The translations under genes were made by a program, and so were the position numbers. From the IMG/VR virus record IMGVR_UViG_3300046001_001167, positions 1 through 36,262 of that record: 36,262 nt of DNA, one strand, 5' to 3'. Numbering within the stretch: the stretch's first letter is position 1; each line of letters starts with the position of its first letter. The stretch is from a virus. This document shows positions 5,693 through 12,357 of the stretch, piece after piece. The notes under the pieces are model-generated. The model saw only the letters and a list, made by a program, of their open reading frames with translations, was not told the DNA's origin and searched no databases.

Positions 5693-7639
5693 ATGCTCTA
5701 CCTAGACTTCGAAACCCGCAGCCACTGTGACCTTAAAAAGCACGGCGTCTACAACTACGCCCAACACGCATCGACCGAGGTGCTGTGCATGTCCTACGCC
5801 TTTGGCGACGAACCTGTACAGACATGGGTGCCTTTTTATACAGATGCTGATGGACGTGTACAAAAAACGGCGTTTCCTGTACAGGTTGCCAACCATACCG
5901 GCCTGATCTACGCCCACAACGCCGCGTTCGAGCGCCTGATCTTCTGGTACGTCTTGCAGATAGACTTTAAGTTGGAGCAGTTCTACTGCACCGCCTCGCA
6001 GGCCAGAGCCAACTGCGCGCCAGGATCACTTGAGGACGCTGGCCGGTTTGCCGGTGCCAGCATGAAGAAAGACCATCGCGGTAGCCAATTGATCCGGCTG
6101 CTGTGCGTGCCGCCGTTTCGTGAGGACGCCGCCCTGATGGCCGAGATGGTGGCCTACTGCGAACAGGACGTGCGCGCCATGCGGGCCATCAGCCAAGCCA
6201 TGCGGCCACTGTCAGATCAAGAACTGTCTGACTATCACGTCAACGAGCGTATCAACGACCGTGGCGTGTTGGTGGACGCCCCGCTGTGCGCCGCTGCCGT
6301 GCGCTTTGCCGCTGCGGAAACAGAAGAAATCCAGCAGATCGTGGCCGAGGTGACCGAGGGCCAGATCACCAGCGTTCGCTCTCCTAAAATGCGCGAGTGG
6401 GTGCTAGAGCGTGTAGGCGACGAGGCCAAGAAGCTGATGTGGAACGGCGAGAAGTATTCGATCGACAAGACTGTGCGGGCTAACTTGCTTGCGATGGAGA
6501 ACCACGATGAGATTCCGGCCCATGTTGCGGACGTTATTCAATGCGCGGACGACCTCTGGGCGTCTTCGGTTGCGAAATTCAGCCGCCTTGAGCAACTCGC
6601 CGATGAGGAGGATCACCGAGTCCGAGGCGCTTTCGTTTTTGCTGGAGGGTCTGCCACCGGACGTGCATCAAGCTATGGCGCACAGGTTCACAACTTTACC
6701 CGCAAATGCGCCAAAGACCCTGATGAAGTACGCAACGCTATGGTGCGCGGACACACAATCACTCCAAGATTTGGAAGACGCATTACTGATGTTCTCAAGT
6801 CAATGCTCCGGCCCTCACTGATAGCCAAGCCCGGTCATGTCCTGATTGCCTACGACTGGTCTGCCATTGAGGGCCGCGTGCATCCGTGGCTGTCTAAGTG
6901 CGCCGCCGGCGAGGCCAAGCTGGACGTGTTCCGCTCCGGCCTTGACCCGTACAAAGTCAATGCCACGGCCACCTTTCGTGTACCTTACGAGGCAGTGACC
7001 GGCGATCAGCGCCAGGTCGGCAAGGTGCAAGAGTTGGCCCTTGGCTTTTTAGGTGGTGCTGGCGCCTTTGAGGTATTCGGGCGCGCCTACGGCATACACC
7101 TGTCCGGCTCAGAAGTCCAGCGCGCCGTGGATGGCTGGCGTAGGGCAAACCCTTGGGCCATGCAGCACGGCAGCGCCTTGGAGGGCGCCTACATGCGCGC
7201 CATGCGAAATAAAAACCATGAATTTAGCGCGGGTCGGGTTACCTACATGTTTGACGGCCAGATGCTCTGGTACAGTCTTCCTTCCGGCAGGGTGCTGTGC
7301 TATCCCAACGCCAAATTTGACGACGAAGGCAATGTGACCTACACCAAAGCTGCTTGGAAACCCGCCGCCGATGCCAAAGAATGGCCGCGTGCCCGTTTAT
7401 GGCGCGGCTTGGCTTGCGAGAACATAACGCAGGCCGCAGCCCATGACATCTTGCGCCATTCCATGCGTCAGATTGACGGAATAGTTTTACACGTTCACGA
7501 TGAACTGGTTGTCGAGTGTCCGGCTCACGAGGCCGAGGCGACTGCTGCGGCTATGCACCGCGTCATGTGCGAACCACCAGCCTGGGCCGATGGCCTGCCG
7601 CTGGCGGCTGAAGGTGTGATCACAACAAGGTATTCGTAA
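5693..7639 (+). CDS. Family A DNA polymerase with 3'-5' exonuclease (648 aa)
   Basis: The replicative polymerase. A DnaQ-like exonuclease comes first: YLDFETRS (D5, E7), HNAAFE (75-80) and YCEQD (D159) are its three motifs. The polymerase domain follows: motif A AYDWSAIEGR (D388, E393), motif B RQVGKVQELALGF starting at R440 with K444, and motif C HVHDELVVE (H602, D603, E604). All catalytic acids are intact. I chose the ATG at 5693 because the exonuclease fold starts with MLYLDFET; a start at 5663 would add ten residues. No uracil- or 5'-nuclease domain is present. It probably acts with the downstream primase-helicase. Confidence 0.95.
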   Translation: MLYLDFETRSHCDLKKHGVYNYAQHASTEVLCMSYAFGDEPVQTWVPFYTDADGRVQKTAFPVQVANHTGLIYAHNAAFERLIFWYVLQIDFKLEQFYCTASQARANCAPGSLEDAGRFAGASMKKDHRGSQLIRLLCVPPFREDAALMAEMVAYCEQDVRAMRAISQAMRPLSDQELSDYHVNERINDRGVLVDAPLCAAAVRFAAAETEEIQQIVAEVTEGQITSVRSPKMREWVLERVGDEAKKLMWNGEKYSIDKTVRANLLAMENHDEIPAHVADVIQCADDLWASSVAKFSRLEQLADEEDHRVRGAFVFAGGSATGRASSYGAQVHNFTRKCAKDPDEVRNAMVRGHTITPRFGRRITDVLKSMLRPSLIAKPGHVLIAYDWSAIEGRVHPWLSKCAAGEAKLDVFRSGLDPYKVNATATFRVPYEAVTGDQRQVGKVQELALGFLGGAGAFEVFGRAYGIHLSGSEVQRAVDGWRRANPWAMQHGSALEGAYMRAMRNKNHEFSAGRVTYMFDGQMLWYSLPSGRVLCYPNAKFDDEGNVTYTKAAWKPAADAKEWPRARLWRGLACENITQAAAHDILRHSMRQIDGIVLHVHDELVVECPAHEAEATAAAMHRVMCEPPAWADGLPLAAEGVITTRYS

Positions 7640-7667
7640 AAAAAGCCCCCGTGGTTAGACGGGGGCT
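7638..7667 (-). terminator. Intrinsic terminator facing the minus strand, inside the rightward operon
   Basis: AGCCCCCGT (7644-7652) and ACGGGGGCT (7659-7667) form a perfect 9-bp stem with a 6-base loop. The A-run at 7638-7644 makes a T-run on the minus strand, so the structure terminates leftward transcription. On the plus strand the stem is followed by ACAACTTC, with no T-run, so rightward transcription of the polymerase-primase operon should continue. Confidence 0.75.
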
Positions 7668-7689
7668 ACAACTTCAAGGAGAGAACAAC

Positions 7690-9972
7690 ATGATCGAGTT
7701 TATAGCATCTTTGGCCCCAGAGGGCGAAACAGCCCTGATAGTCAGGCAAAAACCCAAATTAAAAGACGGAGCGTTGGATTTTCACGCCGATGGGGCTGTC
7801 AAGGCCACCTGGCCGGCGTTCCTGCCCAGCCACCGAATTAAGCAGGGCGAGTCATGGTACGGCAACACCGCCAGCTTTATCGTGGAGCGTTTCAAGGACG
7901 GCCATGTCAGCGCCAGCGCGGCCAACTGCGAGTACATCCTAGTGATGATGCTGGACGACATAGGCACCAAGAGCAAGACGCCGCCCCTGCCGCCGACATG
8001 GATCATGGAGACATCAGCCGGCTCGTTTCAGTGGGTCTACGCCTTCAACGAGCAGCCCACCAAGGCCGAGTTCAGCGCGGCCATCAAGGCCATTGCAGAC
8101 GCCGGCTACACCGACCCTGGCTCCATCAACGCTGTGCGTAACTTCCGTCTGCCTGGTTCGGTCAACCTGAAGCCTGGGCGTGATAACTTTGAAGCCCGTC
8201 TGGTTGAGTTCCACCCAGAGCGCGACTACAGTTTGCCCGAGATATGCGCCGCGTTTGGCGTGACGCCGGCGGCTGCCGACACCCTGACCCTGCGCCCGAT
8301 CCGTATCAGCGACGACGGCGCTGACGATGTGCTGGCGTGGCTGTCAACCCAAGGGCTGCTGCTGTCCAGACCCAACGCCGAGGGCTGGGCTGGGGTCATC
8401 TGCCCCAACAGTGAGCAGCACAGCGATGGCAACCCTGAGGGGCGCTACATGCCGGCCAATCGGGCGTACTGTTGCCTTCACGGCCACTGCGTTGATCTGG
8501 ATTCCCGCACCTTCCTAGAATGGGTCGGCGACAACGGTGGCCCCAAGCACACGCCCGGGCTGCGTGAAGAACTGTTCACCGCTGCGATGGAGGGTGCGCT
8601 TGCCAAGCTGACGCCGAACGATGTCTTTACAGACGAAGCCGCCGAGCGCATTGCCGAGGTCGAGCGCAAAGAACTAGGCCGCGTCGAAAAGGCCGAATGG
8701 TACGACCGCTTCGCCTACATTCAAGACGACGAGTCCTATTTTGACATGCGCGACCGCCGCGAAATTTCCCGCCAGACCTTCAACGCCCTGTTCAGGCACA
8801 TCAGTTGCAAGTCGATCCACACCGGGCGCAAGATCGAAGCGTCTGTCTGCTTCGACGAAAACCGGCAAGAAAAAGGCGCTAAGGCGTTGGTCGGCATTAC
8901 CTACGCGGCCGGCGAGTCGGTCCTAGTTACCCGTGACGGCGACATCTACGGCAACCGCTGGCGTGACGCCCGCCCGCCGGTGGCCGCTGGCGACATCACC
9001 CCGTGGCTGGACCACTGCCGCAAGCTGGTGCCCGACGCCAAAGAGTTAGCGCATATCCTGGACGTGATGGCATTCAAGGTGCAGCACCCCGAGATAAAGA
9101 TCAATCATGCCGTGCTGCATGGCGGCGACCAGGGGTCAGGCAAAGACACCATGTGGGCGCCGTTTATCTGGTCGGTGTGCGGCCCCCACCTAAAGAATCG
9201 GGGCTTGTTAGATAACGACACCATGTCGTCGCAGTTCGGGTATGCCCTTGAGTCTGAAATTTTAATTTTGAACGAGTTAAAAGAGCCGGACGCCAAGGAA
9301 CGCCGCGCCCTAGCCAATAAACTAAAGCCCGTCATCGCAGCGCCGCCCGACATGCTGTCCGTCAATCGTAAGGGTTTACACCCGTACCAGATGGCCAACC
9401 GCATGTTCGTGCTGGCGTTTTCTAACGATCAAGTGCCGATCAGTTTGGACAGTCAGGACCGCCGCTGGATGTGCGTGTGGTCGCACGCGCCCATGATGGC
9501 GCCCGCCGCCGCCGCTAAGATGTGGGCATGGTACAAGGCCGGCGGTTTTGCCGCCATAGGGGCATGGCTGTACGCCCGCGACGTGTCCGCGTTTAACCCC
9601 GGCGCCGCCCCAATGATGACCGAGTTCAAGCTAAACCTGGTTGAGCACGGCCTATCAATGGCCGAGTCTTTTTTGGTCGAGGCCATGCGCCTGAAGGTCG
9701 GCGAGTTCTCCCGGGGCGTTATCGGTAGCCCGTTTCACGCGGTTTGCGACCGGCTGGCAGGGTCAGCGCCCGCCGGCGTTAAAGTGCCCCAGCAGGCCCT
9801 GCTGCACGCGTTTAAAGAGGCCGGTTGGGTTGATTGTGGCCGGCTCAAGTCCCGGGACTACGACACTAAAAAGCACATTTACTGCGCGCCCGACATGGCC
9901 GACAGACCCAAGTCAGAACTGCGCCGGCTGGTCGAGGACGCGCCGCCGTCCGCACTGGTCCGGGTGAAATAA
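7690..9972 (+). CDS. Primase / superfamily 3 helicase fusion (760 aa)
   Basis: A bifunctional replication protein. The N-terminal part has MMLDD (D89, D90), IMETSAGSFQ and NFRLPGSVNLKPG, typical of archaeo-eukaryotic-type (RepB/PrimPol-like) primases. A cysteine/histidine segment (C238, H244, C261, C262, H264, H266, C267) is a likely zinc site. The C-terminal helicase has Walker A GGDQGSGKDT (478-487), Walker B EILILNEL (523-530) and the FSND sensor (577-580), as in D5/DUF5906 helicases. The ATG at 7690 has AAGGAG eight bases upstream, so an earlier in-frame GTG-type start is rejected. It probably opens and primes the origin for the polymerase. Confidence 0.92.
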   Translation: MIEFIASLAPEGETALIVRQKPKLKDGALDFHADGAVKATWPAFLPSHRIKQGESWYGNTASFIVERFKDGHVSASAANCEYILVMMLDDIGTKSKTPPLPPTWIMETSAGSFQWVYAFNEQPTKAEFSAAIKAIADAGYTDPGSINAVRNFRLPGSVNLKPGRDNFEARLVEFHPERDYSLPEICAAFGVTPAAADTLTLRPIRISDDGADDVLAWLSTQGLLLSRPNAEGWAGVICPNSEQHSDGNPEGRYMPANRAYCCLHGHCVDLDSRTFLEWVGDNGGPKHTPGLREELFTAAMEGALAKLTPNDVFTDEAAERIAEVERKELGRVEKAEWYDRFAYIQDDESYFDMRDRREISRQTFNALFRHISCKSIHTGRKIEASVCFDENRQEKGAKALVGITYAAGESVLVTRDGDIYGNRWRDARPPVAAGDITPWLDHCRKLVPDAKELAHILDVMAFKVQHPEIKINHAVLHGGDQGSGKDTMWAPFIWSVCGPHLKNRGLLDNDTMSSQFGYALESEILILNELKEPDAKERRALANKLKPVIAAPPDMLSVNRKGLHPYQMANRMFVLAFSNDQVPISLDSQDRRWMCVWSHAPMMAPAAAAKMWAWYKAGGFAAIGAWLYARDVSAFNPGAAPMMTEFKLNLVEHGLSMAESFLVEAMRLKVGEFSRGVIGSPFHAVCDRLAGSAPAGVKVPQQALLHAFKEAGWVDCGRLKSRDYDTKKHIYCAPDMADRPKSELRRLVEDAPPSALVRVK

Positions 9973-10000
9973 AAAAAGGGGCCGTGTGGCCCCTTATAGT
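9971..10000. terminator. Bidirectional terminator between convergent operons
   Basis: GGGGCC (9978-9983) and GGCCCC (9988-9993) form a perfect 6-bp stem with loop GTGT. Seven A bases on the left give a strong T-run for minus-strand transcripts. TTATAGTTTT on the right gives a weaker tail for plus-strand transcripts. It lies exactly between the ends of the rightward replication operon and the leftward small-gene operon. Confidence 0.85.
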
Positions 10001-10053
10001 TTTAGAATAATTGCGAGTAGTGCGGCAGCTAAGACCGCCAGCGCTACGGCCAT
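9994..10053 (-). CDS. 19-residue hydrophobic peptide
   Basis: A very small frame encodes MAVALAVLAAALLAIILKL, a single uncharged helix long enough to cross a membrane and ending in lysine. GAGGAA lies eight bases before the ATG, inside the end of the upstream gene, with which it overlaps by ten bases. Its stop codon touches the operon terminator stem. It is too short for standard gene finders. It could be a holin-like or regulatory membrane peptide. Composition alone cannot prove expression. Confidence 0.45.
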   Translation of the reverse strand: MAVALAVLAAALLAIILKL

Positions 10054-10247
10054 CGGGCGCGTTCCTCAAGTTCTTGCACAACCGCAGGGTCAATAATCGC
10101 CGTCACATTGACGCCGTTCAACCATGCACCGGTGAGCGTGTAAATGTCCGGCCAGCCCGGTTCATCCCATGTCGCCGGTTCGCCAGCTTCGAATTCAAAG
10201 TTGCATTCGAGGGTTAACCCCCGTACGGTGTAGGGTACGCCTTTCAT
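10044..10247 (-). CDS. Small acidic phage protein (67 aa)
   Basis: A 67-residue acidic protein. The middle (TWDEPGWPDIYTLTGAWLNGVNVT) looks like a short beta-sheet unit, and the C terminus (VVQELEERARWP) is helical. The start overlaps the upstream stop as ATGA. Similar short beta-sheet plus helix proteins are frequent in phage early regions, but no function is known to me. Confidence 0.75.
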   Translation of the reverse strand: MKGVPYTVRGLTLECNFEFEAGEPATWDEPGWPDIYTLTGAWLNGVNVTAIIDPAVVQELEERARWP

Positions 10248-10366
10248 ATCACTACACCCCTTATCGCGTCGTCCCAGCCCCGGTTATATTCGCGGTTTTT
10301 AGCGTGGCGCGCGTCATACCCGGCGCCGCCGTACGCGTCCTCATAGCCCATTAAATAGTAGTTCAT
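10244..10366 (-). CDS. RMF/CrpP-like small protein (40 aa)
   Basis: A 40-residue protein (MNYYLMGYEDAYGG, then YNRGWDDAIRG), with ATGA overlaps on both sides. The spacing of GYxDA, a glycine, a conserved tyrosine and GWxDA is like the core of ribosome modulation factor and the related CrpP family, where GYxAG and GGWxxA frame the fold. RMF dimerises 70S ribosomes. The resemblance is short and unscored, so the assignment is tentative. A role in modifying host ribosomes or in binding small molecules would be new here. Confidence 0.6.
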   Translation of the reverse strand: MNYYLMGYEDAYGGAGYDARHAKNREYNRGWDDAIRGVVI

Positions 10367-10512
10367 ACGTCAACCCCTAAACTTTCCAGCAGCGCGCGCG
10401 CCTGCTCAATGGTGGCCGTGGCTTCGTCGGTTTCCCCGTGCGATAACTCGCAAAGGGCCGCATTCAGTAGCTGCAAAACTAACCCGTAGGACGGGACCCG
10501 CATATCAATCAT
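10363..10512 (-). CDS. Small helical phage protein (49 aa)
   Basis: A 49-residue frame (MIDMRVPSYGLVLQLLNAAL) linked by ATGA overlaps to the genes on both sides. The composition suggests two short amphipathic helices (residues 10-22 and 30-46), the second acidic then leucine-rich (QARALLESLG). This is a typical helical-hairpin small phage protein with no known role. Position inside the unbroken overlap chain is the main evidence that it is translated. Confidence 0.7.
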   Translation of the reverse strand: MIDMRVPSYGLVLQLLNAALCELSHGETDEATATIEQARALLESLGVDV

Positions 10513-10721
10513 GGCGCCACCTCCACAATTCGGTAATCGTCGGGGCTGTAGTCCGTTAAATCGCCCGTTTTGACAAAATGCGCGAGGTCCACCAAGTAGT
10601 CCGCTAATTCTGCGCGCGCGGCTTCGTAGGTTTCAAACGTGATTAAAACGTCGTCGTCGTCGGCGTCGGTCCAGACATTTTCCCAATTGGTGCACATGCG
10701 GGTTTGTACTTCGTAGGTCAT
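10509..10721 (-). CDS. Small acidic phage protein (70 aa)
   Basis: A 70-residue, strongly acidic protein with a DADDDDV cluster at about residues 19-25, then FETYEAARAELADYLVDL and a C-terminal YRIVEV strand. The beta-acidic loop-helix-beta order resembles a family of short phage early proteins without known function. ATGA overlaps tie it to both neighbours. The negative charge would suit a DNA mimic, but size and fold are not diagnostic. Confidence 0.75.
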   Translation of the reverse strand: MTYEVQTRMCTNWENVWTDADDDDVLITFETYEAARAELADYLVDLAHFVKTGDLTDYSPDDYRIVEVAP

Positions 10722-11053
10722 GCTTCCACCTCTTCCAATACTTCGGGAATGGCCGGGTCCAGCCCGGCCGGCGTGCGATTTAACGCGGGTTCAATGGTGC
10801 AGGGCATTAGGTGCAGGCGCGAATGGTTCAGGGCCGTATAGGCCGTTATGTAGTCACTGGTGAGCATGCATTCAGGGTTAAACCGGGGATAATCCCGCTT
10901 GCTGCTGTCGTGTTTTGCTTCGCCCTTGGGCCGATCCAGCTTGGCGCCGCGCCGGCCCTTGGACTTATCTATTTTGGCCAATAGGTCCCGGATCGGCTCT
11001 GCATTCTCAGGCCGGACCGTGAACGAGCTTCGGCCGTGTTTAATTACTATCAT
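10718..11053 (-). CDS. Basic phage protein (111 aa)
   Basis: The first gene of the five-gene ATGA chain. AGGGGC lies before its ATG. The N terminus (MIVIKHGRSSFTV) is strand-like; the centre is very basic (KSKGRRGAKLDRPKGEAK), as in nucleic-acid-binding linkers; the C terminus is acidic (EVLEEVEA). No cysteine cluster or catalytic motif appears. It could bind DNA or RNA, but I do not recognise a family. Confidence 0.75.
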   Translation of the reverse strand: MIVIKHGRSSFTVRPENAEPIRDLLAKIDKSKGRRGAKLDRPKGEAKHDSSKRDYPRFNPECMLTSDYITAYTALNHSRLHLMPCTIEPALNRTPAGLDPAIPEVLEEVEA

Positions 11054-11072
11054 GTGTTGCCCCTATCGTTGC

Positions 11073-11114
11073 CGGACGGATTGTCCGCACATGCGCCCGC
11101 TTGGCCGGCGCATG
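11073..11114. other. Two hairpins in the gap after the GP88-like gene
   Basis: CATGCGCC (11090-11097) and GGCGCATG (11107-11114) form a perfect 8-bp stem. Beside it CGGAC (11073-11077) and GTCCG (11083-11087) form a 5-bp stem. Neither is followed by a T-run on the minus strand. They fill the only real gap of the leftward small-gene operon. RNA processing or attenuation could be their role. Confidence 0.45.
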
Positions 11115-11123
11115 CACTGAAAA

Positions 11124-11768
11124 TCAGATTTGCTTGAGCCGGATAACTTTTGCCATGGTTTTGCCATGGGCCGGGTAAGCGATAACAGGGACCGCCTTGT
11201 CGTAGCAGGCCCTGCAGCCACTACATTTACCGTCGTTTTCATAGGCCCGGCATAGTGTGACCATGGCCGGATCGACGCGCGAATCGGGCACGATGACGGA
11301 TCCGTGCAGGCCCGGGGTAAAAACCCCGACAATAGAATCGGACGACGGCCGGACCACGACGTTAGGCAGGGCCTGCATGGCCTGCAGGACCATGGCAAAT
11401 TTTGGAAACTTGTGCATGCGTGTGGGTAACCAATGCTTTACCCATGGCGTGCGGATCATAACGTCCAGCATTTTTTCCGCTAATGCTAAGCTGTACATGT
11501 CACCAGAATCAAACCACCGGAAATACCGGTCCCGTTCTAATTCTTGGACCATGTCGTCAACCCATTCGAATCGTTGCCAGTCCGTCCGGTTAAATTCCCG
11601 GGGCGCCTTAACATTGGCAAACCGATAATTTCCCGTCGTGGCGTAGCAACCTTTGCATGCGTCAACCAATACGCCCGGACTTTCGATCGATCCCGGGCAC
11701 GTGTCCAAGGCCTGCAGGGACCAAGAGCGGATCCCGTCCAATTTTGACGTTACGCTAATTTTTGGCAT
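11124..11768 (-). CDS. GP88-like cysteine-cluster protein, possible Fe-S / radical-SAM-like (214 aa)
   Basis: Seven cysteines fall in two groups: C24 with C38-x2-C41 (KGCYATTGNYRF), and C173 with C182-x2-C185-x2-C188 (GKCSGCRACYD). RWFDSGDMYS and the surrounding order (CxxCYA, then a SGD motif, then PTR) recall TIM-barrel radical SAM proteins and the phage GP88 family. The C-terminal group resembles an auxiliary Fe-S cluster motif. The canonical CxxxCxxC is not present, so a standard radical SAM assignment is not secure. AAGGGG precedes the ATG. An enzymatic, iron-sulphur role is inferred; substrate and pathway are unknown. Confidence 0.8.
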   Translation of the reverse strand: MPKISVTSKLDGIRSWSLQALDTCPGSIESPGVLVDACKGCYATTGNYRFANVKAPREFNRTDWQRFEWVDDMVQELERDRYFRWFDSGDMYSLALAEKMLDVMIRTPWVKHWLPTRMHKFPKFAMVLQAMQALPNVVVRPSSDSIVGVFTPGLHGSVIVPDSRVDPAMVTLCRAYENDGKCSGCRACYDKAVPVIAYPAHGKTMAKVIRLKQI

Positions 11769-11769
11769 G

Positions 11770-12045
11770 CTATGCCCCTTTCAATAATTGATTGACCCCG
11801 GCCACAAGTGATTCCATATCGCGCGCGAACCGGTTCGGTCCGCCCGTGTAGTCTTTCAAGTGTTCGGCCGTACGGTACAAATAACCAAGCGAGCCGCATC
11901 GTTCAGTGTTGACGTAAACAATGGCGCCGTTCAGTGATATAAACCCGCTACAGCCCCTTTTGTCGTCATTCACGCGGATATTTTTAAGTGCTACGGCATG
12001 CGCCGGGGAAAATTGGTTTTTTAGCTTGGTGGACAAAATTAGCAT
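11770..12045 (-). CDS. Small phage protein upstream of the GP88-like gene (91 aa)
   Basis: A 91-residue soluble protein with AAGGGGC before the ATG, ending one base before the GP88-like gene. The centre (GFISLNGAIVYVNTERCG) suggests a beta-hairpin; the C terminus (AEHLKDYTGGPNRF, then a leucine-rich tail) is helical. Only two cysteines are present. I do not recognise it. The one-base spacing suggests that it is made together with the GP88-like protein and may support it. Confidence 0.75.
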   Translation of the reverse strand: MLILSTKLKNQFSPAHAVALKNIRVNDDKRGCSGFISLNGAIVYVNTERCGSLGYLYRTAEHLKDYTGGPNRFARDMESLVAGVNQLLKGA

Positions 12046-12055
12046 GCCAGGCCCC

Positions 12056-12187
12056 TTATTTGGTTAAAACGTCAAAATATGCGAGTGCTAAAACAAGGCC
12101 GGCCCCGGCAATTGCTAGCGCTAAGATTAAATCCAAAACGCCGTTATCGCGAATGTCGCACTTGGTGAAAATGTTGCGTTTGATCAT
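12056..12187 (-). CDS. Single-pass membrane peptide, first gene of the leftward small-gene operon (43 aa)
   Basis: A 43-residue product with a polar N terminus (MIKRNIFTKCDIRDNG) and a hydrophobic segment (residues 17-38, ILALAIAGAGLVLALAYF). AAGGG lies six bases before the ATG at 12187. A longer frame runs upstream to 12421 but passes through the repeat region and has no site, so the short version is chosen. Like the 19-residue peptide at the other end of the operon, it is a probable inner-membrane peptide of unknown role. Confidence 0.65.
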   Translation of the reverse strand: MIKRNIFTKCDIRDNGVLDLILALAIAGAGLVLALAYFDVLTK

Positions 12188-12263
12188 GGTTTGCCCTTTG
12201 TTGAAAACTGTAGTGTAAACGATTTTGTTGCACTTGAACGGGTTTATTTTTACTACCCCTTCA

Positions 12264-12291
12264 CATATATAGCATGAAAGAAACGTGCCAA
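12264..12291 (-). promoter_or_regulatory. Putative promoter of the leftward small-gene operon
   Basis: On the minus strand TTGGCA (12286-12291) and TATATG (12264-12269), separated by 16 bases, fit a sigma-70-like promoter. Transcription would start near 12257 and give a leader of about 70 bases before the 43-aa gene. The assignment rests on sequence likeness only. Confidence 0.35.
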
Positions 12292-12308
12292 CGCTCGTAA
12301 GTGATTGA

Positions 12309-12339
12309 TTTACATAGGGGCTCCAAAACCCTATGTAAA
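12309..12339. repeat. 11-bp perfect inverted repeat
   Basis: TTTACATAGGG (12309-12319) and CCCTATGTAAA (12329-12339) form a perfect 11-bp inverted repeat with a 9-base spacer. There is no T-run on either side, so an operator or a cruciform is likelier than a terminator. It lies just upstream of the putative leftward promoter. Confidence 0.6.
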
Positions 12340-12357
12340 CGATTAGCTTACAAAAAT

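Larger units (their letters stand above)
12214..12344 (+). repeat. TGTAAACGATT direct repeats
   Basis: TGTAAACGATT occurs at 12214-12224 and again at 12334-12344, 120 bases apart, flanking the putative leftward promoter. Identical 11-mers on either side of a promoter are a plausible operator pair. Confidence 0.5.

Noticed and set aside
5876-5885. CCTGTACAGG palindrome inside the polymerase gene
   Set aside because: A single 10-bp palindrome within a conserved coding region has no partner sites at promoters.
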